A program made the translations under genes and the position numbers. A stretch of 64,000 nucleotides of DNA from Pseudovirgaria hyperparasitica (Eukaryota > Ascomycota > Dothideomycetes > Acrospermales > Acrospermaceae), in the NCBI RefSeq assembly GCF_010093815.1, contig NW_022985553.1, forward strand, positions 840,133 through 904,132, in the 5' to 3' direction. Below the pieces are notes generated by a model. That model was not told where the DNA came from. It did not search any database and was given only the letters and a program-made list of their open reading frames with translations. Shown one piece after another: positions 46,432 through 57,324 of the stretch (the first letter of the stretch is position 1; every line of letters starts with the position of its first letter).

Positions 46432-49400
46432 ATGACCGAGAAGCTCCAAGAAGACATCGAATTGTATGCGAGATATCGAGGGAGATTCCACCGCGACGAA
46501 GCTTGCCACGTCGGGTTTCGCGATTTGACTGTCAATGGCCGCAATTACAACTCAGACTACCAGCGGACTTGTGGCAACTACCCATTTTCTATACTCCAGC
46601 AGCTTCTATACCGGAGACCTAGCATTATTCCGATCCTAAGACAGTTTGATGGGCTTATCGAACCAGGAGAGACTGTACTCGTACTTGGTCGACCGGGAAG
46701 CGGTTGCTCTACTTTTCTCAAAACACTGTCCGGTCAACATGACGGTCTCACCATCACGAGTGACAGCAAAATCAGATACAACGGTACCCATTCCATTTAA
46801 TGATAAAGTACATTGCTACCGCACTAATGAAGTAAATAGGCCTTGAGAATCAGGAGCGTCACGGAGAATTAGTATACCACGCCGAAACCGATCACCATTT
46901 CCCGGAACTGACAGTCCATGACACTCTCAAGTATGCTGCTTCCGCGAAGGTCCCCTTATACGATTCGGCCAATTCCTGTCGGAGCGAAAGATTGCAGTCT
47001 GTCACTGACTGTATTCTGAAGTTGTTCAGCCTTGAGAGTAGTGCTCGGACTAGAGTCGGAGATGACCTGATTCGTGGGGTCAGCGGCGGTGAAAGACAAC
47101 GCATCAGCATATCAGAAGCATATGTATGCAATGGCAAGGTACACTGCTGGGATCAGAGTACTCGAGGCCTAGACAGTGCCACAGCTTTGAATATTGTGAA
47201 GCTTATCAAGGAGTCTTCCCGCTCATTCGGAACTGTAAGCCTGATGAGCTTATACCAAGCGTCTCAAGACATGTACGAGGTATTTGTTACCAACCCAAGA
47301 ACTGCATTGACTCATATACTTACTTACCAGACATTTGATAAAGTCTGCCTCCTCTACGAAGGAAGACAGATATACTTTGGGGCAGCCAGTGAGGCCAAGG
47401 AATATTTCACTAGCCTTGGATTTGTCTGTGAGGAACGAATGACTACTGCAGACTTTTTGACATCCTTAACAAATCCTGAGGAGCACGTAGTCACGGAAGG
47501 TTTTCACAAAAAGGTTCCACGCTCGGCTGAAGATTTTGAAGTAATTTGGAAGGCAAGTACAAAAAGGAAAGAGCTAATTGCTCAGATTGAAAAGATGGTC
47601 TCTGTCGAAGTACGCGGTGAAATGGAATCTCAAGATCAAGATGCTCACCTGGTGCAAAAGAAAAGGTAATATCCTTATATCGTATATTGAGCTTCAACTC
47701 ATAACGTTTCAGGCCCAGCTCATACGTCCTGCCCTTCCACTACCAAGTTGCGCTCTGCAACGCGAGGGCACTTCAGAGGATGAAGAGCAACATGGCAGTG
47801 CCGGTTTCAGGCATACTCGCACAAGGCGTGCTTGGAATCCTTACAGGTAGTATGTTCTATAATCTGCACTCGGACACGGCAAGTTTTTACAGTCGAGGGG
47901 CTCTTGTATTCTTTGCATCGCTACTCAACGCAACCGCGAGTGGATTTGAGGTATTAGAGCTATCTTTTATACCACCGCTGCCTGTGATTGACGTGCTCAC
48001 TCCATGTATAGGTTGGGACTATATGGGCACAGCGCCCTATTGTCGAGAAGCATCATCGCTATGCACTCTATCATCCTTGTACCGAGGCTATCGCGGCCAT
48101 GATATGCGATATCCCAGCCAAAATTCTCTCATCCTTACTCCTCAACTTTGCTGTATATTTCATGAGCAACCTCCGAAGAACCCCGGGCGCTTTCTTTACA
48201 TACCTTGTCTTCGCATTTTCTCTCCATCTTACCATGTCGATGTTCTACCGTATGGTGGGCTATCTTTCACGCACCTTAGCACATTCTATGGCTCCTGTGT
48301 CTGTTTGGATACTTAATTGGATAATATCCACAGGTTTCATTGTTCCTACGCGTGAGATGAGGCCCTGGGTGCGATGGATCGGATACATCAATCCGATTGC
48401 CTATGCGTTCGAAAGCATGATGTTGAATGAAGTAGGTTCGCTTCTTGTGGCCGTAGGAGGGCGCTAATCTACGACACAGTTTGACGGCCAGAGGTTTCCA
48501 TGTACCACTATCATTCCAAAAGGGCCGCCTTATGATAGTATGGAGGAACGAATGATGACGTGCTCTACTGTCGGGTCAATTCCCGGAGAGACGTATGTTG
48601 AAGGCAATCGTTATGTCTCGGAGAGCTTTGGATTTGAGCGAAGCCACCTCTGGAGGAATTTGGGCATTCTTTGGGCCTTTTTGATAGTGTTCATGATTGT
48701 GTTGATTCTCGGAGCTGAATTTGCATCTGCAGAGAAGCCACGCGGAGACATACTGATATTTAGACGTCCAAGCAGTTCGAAGAGTCCAATCACCACGGGG
48801 CACAAGACCGTGGCGAAAGAGGCACCAGCAAGGCTGAGTGGTATGGCGAATATCCAGAGCCATAATTCTGTTCTCCACTGGAACGATTTATGCTACGACA
48901 TCAAGTCTGGGTCTGCCATGAAACGTATCCTAGACCAAGTAGAGGGTTGGGTGAGACCGGGTCAGCTCACTGTGCTCATGGGTGCGACAGGAGCTGGTAA
49001 GACAACTTTGCTAGACGTGCTGGCCAATCGCACTCGACTTGGAGTCATCTCAGGAAACATAGCCGTTGATGGGAGGCCACGTCTACCGGCGTTTCAACGT
49101 CAGACTGGCTACGTACAGCAGACAGACATTCATATACCAGAACTGACTGTGAGAGAGTCTCTTATGTTTAGTGCATCACTTCGACAGCCTGCCGATATCA
49201 TGGCAGAAGACAAAGCTGCCTATGTCGAGCAGGTGATGGAAACCCTCGAGATGAAGTCTTACGCAGACGCCGTAGTTGGTATACCTGGGAATGGTATTGC
49301 TCTCTTCATCACGCTTTTATACATACTTACAAAAACCAGGTCTAAACATCGAACAACGCCGACGACTTTCAATTGCGACGGAACTGGCGGCGAAGCCAGC

Positions 49401-50910
49401 TTTGTTGTTATTTCTTGACGAGCCGACATCGGGACTCGACAGCGAGACAGCTTGGCTGATTTGTAGATTGCTTCGCAAACTGGCAGATGGGGGTCAAGCT
49501 ATTCTGTGTACTATCCACCAACCGTCGTCGCACATCTTCAACACATTCGACAGACTCCTGCTTCTTGATCGCGGCGGACGGTCTATTTATTTCGGCGATA
49601 TTGGCCACCACGGAGCTATCATGAAGAACTATTTCACTTCGCATGGTGCTCGTGACTTTACAGAGCACGAAAATCCGGCGGAGTGGCTTCTGGAGATGGG
49701 TTCGTCCTCAAAATCCGACGACACAATTGATTGGGTCAGTGTCTGGAGGAATTCGCAACAGCGCCGGGATGTACAAGAACAGATAACAAAGCTCTCGGAG
49801 AGGCAGTCGCCTGCGGTGTCTATATACGACTCGAGCGAATTTGCGGTGCGGTTTCCTACGCAATTATATACCGTTCTCCTAAGGGCACTGCAACAGGACT
49901 GGCGCGTACCCTCCTATCTATACTCCAAGGTATTACTGAGCTTTGGAATGGTATGTGGTTTCCCTCCACGTCCCAACTCAAGACGCTAACAATCTCGAGG
50001 CCTTTTCTATAGGAGTGTCATTTTGGGCAGCACCTTCCACCATCCAGGGCACACAAGGACAAGTGTTTGCCGTCTTCCTCCTCCTGACACTGTTCAGCAA
50101 TATGATGCAGCTGTTGATATGGCGATTTGCATATAGCCGCGCAATCTTTGAAGCTCGTGAACGGCCATCCAAAATTTTCTCATGGAAGACTTTTATGTGC
50201 TCAACCATGATTGCAGAGGTGCCATCTCAGACATTCATTGCGGTCGTTGTATATGTTTGTTTCTACTACCCAGTAGGCATGTACCGCCACATGGGCTCAG
50301 CTGTGCGTGAGAGGAGCGGATTGATGTTTATGCTCATCTGGGCATATCTGATGTTCACGTCGTCTTTTGCTCACATGATGGCCATCATGATACCCGAGCC
50401 GGCGACGGCGATTAACATATCCCAGCTGCTCTACATGCTATGCCTCCTTTTCTGCGGGTAAGCACCTTGATATTCATCATTTTGGAGTTCGCTGACATTG
50501 CTGTCAGTGTTTTGGTACCTTCCAACAGCTTTCCGAGATTCTGGATCTTCATGTATCGGGTCACACCGATCACGTACCTGGTCGAAGGTCTGTCAACGAC
50601 CGGGCTTGGACGGAGAGCGATCGAATGTGCACGACAAGAAGTCCTCGTTCTCCAAGGTCCCACAAATGTCACTTGTGAGATCTATCTTGGACCTTATGTC
50701 TCCGCCAACGGGGGACGCATCTTAAATCCTGACAGCATGGGATCATGCAGATTTTGCCCCGTTGCAGATACAGATAGCTTTCTTGGTGTGTTGACCATGT
50801 CGTATTCGCGAAGATGGCTTGACCTTGGCTTGATGTTTGTGTACATTGCTTTCAATGTATCGGCAGCATTGGGCGTGTACTGGCTTATAAACAGGCGGCA
50901 GAGGCGTTAG
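46432..50910 (+). CDS. PDR-type ABC-G drug transporter
   Basis: Full-size ABC transporter with (NBD-TMD)x2 order, typical of plasma-membrane pumps exporting drugs and metabolites. Nine exons fit in phase: 46,432-46,783, 46,840-47,279, 47,331-47,665, 47,713-47,950, 48,012-48,431, 48,480-49,293, 49,340-49,950, 50,000-50,457 and 50,508-50,910, giving 1,356 residues. NBD1 has the fungal degenerate Walker A GRPGSGCST at 86-94, signature VSGGERQRISI and a Walker B region CWDQSTRGLD; NBD2 has the standard GATGAGKTT, a degenerate signature LNIEQRRRLSI and LFLDEPTSGLD. This asymmetry is normal in the PDR family. TMD1 carries VEKHHRYALYHP and TMD2 the FSWKTFM segment. The protein lacks most of the usual 80-150 residue N-terminal extension, so an upstream start exon may be missing. 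Substrate unknown. Confidence 0.92.
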
Positions 50911-51623
50911 CCGAAGACTGCGGCCCACCATGATGTCTACTCGATAATATGGGTAATTCCTAGTCATATCCATGGTCAAGTTATATTAGGTAACAATATC
51001 AACACCCCACGTAATGTTATACATGCTCAAAACAGACGGCTAGTCTGTGCTGGCTCCGGACGAAGCTTTCGACGTAAGACTCATATGATCAAATGACTAT
51101 GAAGGATGATACGAAAGAAATGAAGAAATACAGTGGCGGACCCTGGACCGAGGTGGAGAGCGGGATAGAGAGCTTTAAACAGAATCCAACCCCTGCAAGC
51201 TCGTCGGCTCGTCCCGCATGTCAGCCTTACGGGGATCTCTAGCCTGTTTCAGCATTTGGGGCGCCACTAGCGCGAAACAACTTGCTCATTCGTGCTCAGT
51301 GGGCAAAACCTTCTCAGCCGACGCCGCAGATGGACCGTGATGGACCTCTCGACGTCTTCACATTATTAAAACCCTTTACATTCTGTACCTATACCACGTT
51401 TCCTCGCATATTCTCCGTCTGGTTATGTTCGTCGGGATCTAGGTAATAGCGATTCCACTAATGCACCTGGGCCCACGTTGTGCTCTCTTCGTCTTCGTCT
51501 TCTTTTCGTCCCTCTCTACTACCTTTGTCGTCACCTGAGATCGGCCACCACGCCAGAGCACTACGCGACAGAATCACCACATCGCCCTTGACGACGCCGT
51601 CTAGGAGAGACGCGCATTTCAAG
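50911..51623. other. intergenic stretch upstream of ferric reductase
   Basis: About 700 bp with no convincing gene. Some upstream codons in frame with the ferric reductase extend back to about 51,480, but the ATG at 51,624 directly precedes a good signal peptide. The stretch holds the reductase promoter; no GATA-type repressor array was clearly identified. Confidence 0.45.
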
Positions 51624-54115
51624 ATGGCCATGTCGAAGCTGGTCAGCGCGCTGCACGTTCTCGCACTGATAACTGTACCGACGGCCTCCGCGAGTGGAAT
51701 CATCGGCTTTGGTATCTCATTGTATCAGGACCTTTGCTGCCAATCATGCCACGACTCGCTTTCCAAACTGTACCTCAACTGTACAACATTTCCAGAGGGC
51801 ATGGATGCTGAATCGGCTTCGAGTATGTCCATGGACATGGGAATGGACATGTCTATGATGCCCGAGACCAGCGAGGAATGCTACGCGTCGAATACTCCTT
51901 GGCTGCAAACTATGGCATACTGCATCCAGAAGAACTGCAATGCCGATGGATATCCCACCTCTAAGCAAGCAGAGTGTTTCAGCAAGCAAGCACTTGGCGG
52001 CGCAACAGAGCCGACCTTCCAGGACAGCTTGCCATCATCTGCCCCTACGGAAGAACTGGCGGCTGATGCGCTCTGGCTCAACTCGACCAGCCTTGTCAAC
52101 GGAGACACATACTACTCGACCCATGGTACTCTGGGCGAATTCGCCAGATCGGAGTATATCCACACGCGATACTCGTAGGTTTTGGATGCTATGCCTATCT
52201 GACGGAGACTAACTCGTTTGCAGTTTAATACTTTATCTGATTGTCATTGGCTTCATCCTAGCCTGTGGTCTCTTCGTCCAGACACAGCGAATTCTACCTG
52301 GATTTCAAAAACAGCTGCAGACGTCTACGCTATGGGCCAAATGTCAGCAAGCGGTCTTCCTACCCGCTCTGTTCAGAAGTCGACGCCTTGAACCTTTGCC
52401 AGCCAATGCTGGGTATGTTCCTGGTAGGGCTTTGACCATCTCAATTGCTGTATATGTCATCATCAACATCATACTGTGCTCTGTGTCCTATCGCAGCTTT
52501 CAACCGAACATATATTTCCTGTCGAAAGGCTTCGAACTGTGCGAATACGTAGGAAACCGCACTGGAACCATCAGCATAGTCAACATGAGTATAGCCATCT
52601 TGTTTGCGGGGCGCAACAACATTCTCATGACAATTACTGGCTGGAGTCAAACCACTTTCATGACTCTACACCGCTGGACAGCACGCGTGGCCACGTTGCA
52701 AGCCGTTGTCCACTCCATTGTCTACACAATGGCTTACTGGGAGCAAGGGTACGAAGGCGCCTCTGCATACGCTGCAAAGGCTGCAGAGCCATTCTACGTA
52801 AGTTCAAACACAAGGCGTTCTGCAGAGTGATTCTAACATTATATGATAGTATTGGGGAATCATCGCGACCATTGCAATGTGCTTGATCCTCCCATTCGCC
52901 CTCCTGGCATTCCGCATCAAGTTCTACGAGACATTCCTAGTTATCCACATTGCCCTGGTCATCCTCACATTAGCTGCAACATGGTACCACATTGTTCCCC
53001 ACTTTGGTTACGTATATGGCTACCAGACCTGGCTGTACCTCTGCTTCGCTTTTTGGGTCTTCGACCGAGTGGCCAGAGTTGCGCGCGTTGGCTTCTACAG
53101 CCATCTTGGCAGCTCCAAGGCCATCGTTGAACGGGTCCCGGGATGCGACGTCATGCATGTCACGGTGTATCCTCGCACTACCATAGGTTTCGGTGTTGGG
53201 CAACACACCTTTCTGTACTTTCCCTATATTGGCGTAGGGAAGTTCTGGGAAAGCCATCCTTTCAGTGTAGTTAGCTGGGGAAGGCAGCGACGATTGCAAC
53301 CAAGTAATTCTAGCTCGGCGTCCTCCTCGGCGGAGAAGAGAACTGCCGACGACGAGATCAACGTTGTTGGTGCGAAGCATGGCTTGAGCACACATTCGCG
53401 AGCCATTACCAAGGACTCGTCCTCACCGCTCTTAGGCGAGATGGATGAACGGCCTTCGATATCATTCATGATGCGGGCCCACACTGGCTTCACAAGAACC
53501 TTACTTCGAGATCTCTTCACCTCTGACACTCGGCCTGCAGAAATTGCAGTCTATACGGAAGGACCATATGGGGGACACGGTGCGACCCTGCAGCCGCTCG
53601 TCAACGCGGACACCGTCATCTGTCTCGTTGGCGGTATTGGTATCACCAACATTCTCGGTTTGGTTCAGGAGTACACCAGCGGAAAGTTCACCGGTGGTGA
53701 GAGTCAGAGTAAGACACGGGGTCTGATGAAGAAAGCTAAGAGACTAGTGCTTCTCTGGTCTGCAAGGGAGATGGCCTTGATCGACTTCGTAAAGGATAGG
53801 TTCCTTTCATTCGACGTGGAGGTTGAAGGAATCGAGTGCGCGTTCTGGTGCACAGGAAACTCCAAGAACACTGAGCAGGACTCGGATACTGAAAGCCAGA
53901 AGGCAAGCGGAGTCAAGACAGGACAATCCGCTGTCGCAACGAGAGGACGAATGATGATGGGAACGGAGCTAAGGTCTCACTTGGAAAAAGGCCAGCAGAC
54001 AACTATTGTCGTATGCGGACCTAGCCAGATGACGGACGAAGCCACCAGAGAAGTGGTCGGCTGTATCAAGGAGGGTTATAGAGTGGACCTTGTTGAGGAG
54101 GCTTTCAGCTGGTAA
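51624..54115 (+). CDS. ferric/cupric reductase transmembrane protein
   Basis: Plasma-membrane flavocytochrome of the Fre family that reduces extracellular Fe(III) or Cu(II) using cytosolic NADPH. Three exons fit in phase: 51,624-52,174, 52,224-52,797 and 52,850-54,115, giving 796 residues. A signal peptide covers about 1-24. A Cys-rich extracellular domain follows (CCQSCHDSLSKLYLNC, EECYASN), with a Met-rich patch at 68-79 holding seven Met in twelve residues. Next come the membrane helices with the ferric reductase heme histidines (TLHRWTARVATLQAVVHS; IHIALVILTLAATWYH), an FAD-binding segment (HPFSVVSW, preceded by VGQHTFLYFPYIG), and an NAD-binding part with LVGGIGITNILGL and the C-terminal VVCGPSQMTDEATREVV. 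The tail VDLVEEAFSW ends in the aromatic residue typical of the family. Nothing seems broken. Confidence 0.92.
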
Positions 54116-54606
54116 TTGGCATATGAGCGTCTTGATATCCAACCATTCGATTCCATACCGCCTAGTTCAAATCCTTCCGAGCTGATGTACAAGCTGGATT
54201 ACTGTGTCCTGCGAGCCAAGATAAGCAGAACCGTGATGTCCAGCACCGTTGATGTCCCAGCGCTCCAAGGTAATAATAGCACAATGCTATATACACTAGC
54301 ACCACCGCCGTTCACCTTAAATAGCCCGTTTCCGCAAGCCACGTGCTACATATGCGTGGGGACCTTGTCCGCTAACCAGGATCGACTGCTACACCACGTT
54401 TCTGCTACTTGCTCGAACATGCTCATCTCCAGACGATGATCCCTCTCCGCTCGGCCGACCAACACGAACACACTTGTTTTCTTGCCAGGATGCTGCAGAT
54501 ATATATGCAGAAGCAAACCCAAACAGACGATCTTCGCATACAAGCATATTCTCAACGACATAGCACCGTCTTACACATACATAGTCCTCGTTAGAACGAC
54601 GCTATA

Positions 54607-55774
54607 ATGCTTCAACCGAGAGTTGCCATTGTCGGCGCAGGACCTGCTGGATATGGTATGTGACGCTCCTTGTTTCACCCAACATAAAATTGCTAAACAT
54701 ACCACAGCCCTCGCCGCGGACCTTCACGCCCATCACAACTCAGTCCTCATCTACTCACATCCCTCGCACACCTCCCACACCGACGCCGTCATACGCAAAG
54801 GCGTCCTCCGCTCCAATGGTCTCATCGTCTCCGCCATCACTCCTCGCACGACGACCGACATGGCCGACGTCGTGGCCTTCGCAAAGACCGTCGTCATCAC
54901 AGTGCCGAGTACAGGCCAGGAAACCGTGTGGGAGGAACTACGCAGATTCGACCTGAGTGCGCACACCATCGTCGCAGTACCAGGCAATCTGTTCGGCCTA
55001 GTAGTGCAGAGAGAACTGCGCGACGTCAAAGTCAGAGCCATCCTCGAGACAAATCTCTCCCCATACTCCTGTCGCATGAGCGAGGGCGCCCTCGTCGTCC
55101 TCGGCAAGAAAAGCAGCTTCCACATCGCCCGCCTCGACGATCCCCCTTCCCTCACAAACCCAATCCACCACCCCCCAGACGATGACGCCGACGTGCGACT
55201 CCGCCTCACAGCCCTATTCCCCCTGCACCTGCACTGGTGCGCCAACATCGTCGAAGTCTGCCTCTCCAACATCAACGGCGTCTTCCACCCGCTGATGGTG
55301 CTGCTGAACGCCGGCCGCATCGAGTCCACCTCCGGCGCCTTCTTCTTCTACCGCGACGGCCTCACACGCTCCGTCGCCAACGCCCTCGTCGCCGTCGACA
55401 CCTGCCGCATCGCCGTCGGTGCAGCGCTCGGCATGTCTCTGCCCAGCGTCATCCAGGTCAGCAACGAGTGCTACGGACACACCTTCACCGACCTCGTGCA
55501 GCTGGCGCGTGAGAGCGAGCCGCATCGCGACTTGCGTGCGCCGCAGGGCGTCGAGAGTAGGAATATTGCTGAGGATGTGGGCGATTTGCTGGTTGCGTGG
55601 TATGCGCTTGCGCGGGTGCTGGGGGTGGAGTGTGCGCCGTTGTATGCGGTTATTGTGATGGCTGGTATGTGTACTGGGGTGGATTATCTGGTTGAGGGTA
55701 GGGGGCTGGCGAGGTTGGGACTCGAGGGCGTGGGGAGGGAGGAGTTGATTGCGCGGTTTGGGGTGAGGCGGTGA
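54607..55774 (+). CDS. opine/octopine dehydrogenase-like enzyme
   Basis: NAD(P)-dependent enzyme of the octopine/nopaline dehydrogenase family, which reductively condenses an amino acid with a 2-oxo acid. Two exons, 54,607-54,655 and 54,708-55,774, join in phase and give 371 residues. The Rossmann loop is GAGPAGYA at 10-17, at the join between the exons. The C-terminal helical domain carries SNINGVFHPLMVLLNAGRIE, with the histidine and asparagine positions typical of opine dehydrogenases, then GAFFFYRDGL and VDTCRIAVGAALG. Real substrates cannot be predicted; fungal members are poorly known. The coding region is GC-rich and strongly C-biased at third positions, unlike the ABC-G gene upstream. 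It is convergent with a methyltransferase of similar composition, 136 bp away. Confidence 0.85.
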
Positions 55775-55802
55775 TGGATGGAGGGTTGTTTAGGGAGCGG
55801 GT

Positions 55803-55846
55803 TGCATATGTACATACATACATTCATACATACATGTATATTCATA
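55803..55846 (+). repeat. CATA-type microsatellite
   Basis: CATA/CATT units run through the short gap between the convergent dehydrogenase and methyltransferase genes (CATATGTACATACATACATT and continuing). It lies in both 3' flanks. No function inferred. Confidence 0.55.
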
Positions 55847-55910
55847 ATCGTGTACACACCAGCTATACACACTAATTAGCTATACCACACCACACCACGC
55901 CCCTCCCCTC

Positions 55911-56717
55911 CTACTCCCCCTTCACCGCAACAACAACCAACAACTCCATCCCCATCCGAATCCACCCATCCGCCTCCCTCTCCGCCTCCCACTCCACCCT
56001 CATCTCCTCCCTACACCTCTCCCTCAACTCCCCAGGCGGCACCCCACCATACGTCTGCCCCGAACTACTCGTATCCAACCACTCCACCATCTCCCCGGGG
56101 CCCTCCCTCTCCACCACAATCCGATTAACCCACATCTCCCTCCCACCCGTAAACCCGCCCCCATCCAACAACCCATTCATCTCCCCGCGCGTCAGAAAAT
56201 GCGGGCCCCCAACCTCCTCAAACGCCGCATACGGCGCACGCGCAAGAACCCGCGCCTTGATCCGCTCATGCGCAGCCTCGAAGTCGCCGCTTCCGCCGCT
56301 GACGCCCAGCCGCCCGCCCGGCTTCAGGACGCGGGCGAACTCGCGGATCGCGCGCGCCTGGTCGGCGACCCAGTGGAGGGTGCTGTTGACGAAGACGATG
56401 TCGAAGGCGGCGTCGGGGAAGCGGGAGAGGTCTTCTGCGATGCCGACGTGGAAGGTTAGGAGGGGGTTGTGGGCGTGGGTTTGGGTGGCGAGGGCGATGC
56501 GGTCGGTGGAGGGGTCGATGCCGGTGACGTGGGCGGGCGGGCTGGTGAGGGTGGAGATGTGGGCGGCGAGGTTGCCTGGGCCGCAGCCGATGTCGAGGAC
56601 GGTGGCGGCGGGCGGGATGGGCAGGTGGGAGAGGAGGAAGAGGGCGGCGTTGAACTGGGTGGTGTTGCGGGTTGTGTAGCCGGATGCGAGGGCTGGGGTG
56701 TCGTTGCGGGTTGTCAT
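55911..56717 (-). CDS. class I SAM-dependent methyltransferase
   Basis: A single-exon 268-residue protein of the Rossmann-fold methyltransferase superfamily. Motif I is TVLDIGCGPGN at about 39-49, the acidic residue after strand 2 is D68 in GIDPS, and motif IV is FDIVFVNSTLHWV followed by the post-motif LKPGGRLGVSG. The general pattern resembles small-molecule methyltransferases such as trans-aconitate methyltransferase and the UbiE/type 11 group, but the acceptor is unknown. The start ATG is the first in the frame. The coding strand is rich in C and G with a marked strand bias; long frames occur on all strands here, as expected from GC-rich codons. It is convergent with the opine dehydrogenase-like gene and divergent from the third P450. 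Confidence 0.88.
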   Translation of the reverse strand: MTTRNDTPALASGYTTRNTTQFNAALFLLSHLPIPPAATVLDIGCGPGNLAAHISTLTSPPAHVTGIDPSTDRIALATQTHAHNPLLTFHVGIAEDLSRFPDAAFDIVFVNSTLHWVADQARAIREFARVLKPGGRLGVSGGSGDFEAAHERIKARVLARAPYAAFEEVGGPHFLTRGEMNGLLDGGGFTGGREMWVNRIVVEREGPGEMVEWLDTSSSGQTYGGVPPGELRERCREEMRVEWEAEREADGWIRMGMELLVVVAVKGE

Positions 56718-57324
56718 TTTTTTTGGGTTTGTCGGGGGGTTTTGTGTGTGCTGGGGGGAGGTGGATGTATATGATTGTGTCGGGGGGATGGAAAATTGGG
56801 AAGTGAAATGTGTTTGTTTTGAAGGTGAGGAGAAATGTTGTACATGGGATGGACTGGAGCACGTGGGTATTAGAGAGCTTTTGGCATGAGTGAGAATGTT
56901 TCAAGGGTATCGGTCAGAGGAGTAAGTTTGAGCAGGTTGTGTGACACACAAGGTCAGTTTAAGGGCGGGGGGTGGAGTGGGGCGTGTACCGTGGGCGCAA
57001 GGCGTCCGGACTGAGGTGGTGCTCAGGGGAGTGTAGTCCGACAATGGCTTGTTTGTTATGTTTTCCAGTGTATTATTTTCCCATGCCCCAACGTTGGATT
57101 TTCTTTCTCGTGCTTCCTATTGGCCAATTGTCTATTTACATGACTTCTGCAGATGTATGCGGCCAGGGGGAGCAGCCCGGGATGCGTGCATAGGCCCTTG
57201 CAGCCATCTCGGCCGAAAACGGAATCCCGGTTGTAATATGCTTATCCGGGATCGGCGAATGCTTATATCTCCGACACGTCCCTGACATCGCATTTTCTTC
57301 GCTATATTGATTAGGTGACAAAGC
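56718..57324. promoter_or_regulatory. intergenic region between methyltransferase and P450
   Basis: About 600 bp separate the divergent start codons of the methyltransferase (minus) and the P450 (plus). The left part is extremely G-rich on the plus strand and becomes ordinary towards the P450. It contains both promoters by position. Frames at 56,972-57,193 and neighbours look like chance. Confidence 0.45.

Noticed and set aside
55214-56774. several 80-210 codon frames on other strands over the dehydrogenase and methyltransferase
   Set aside because: GC-rich codons leave all frames open; the products are Arg/Pro- or Gly/Glu-rich low complexity, typical of shadow frames.
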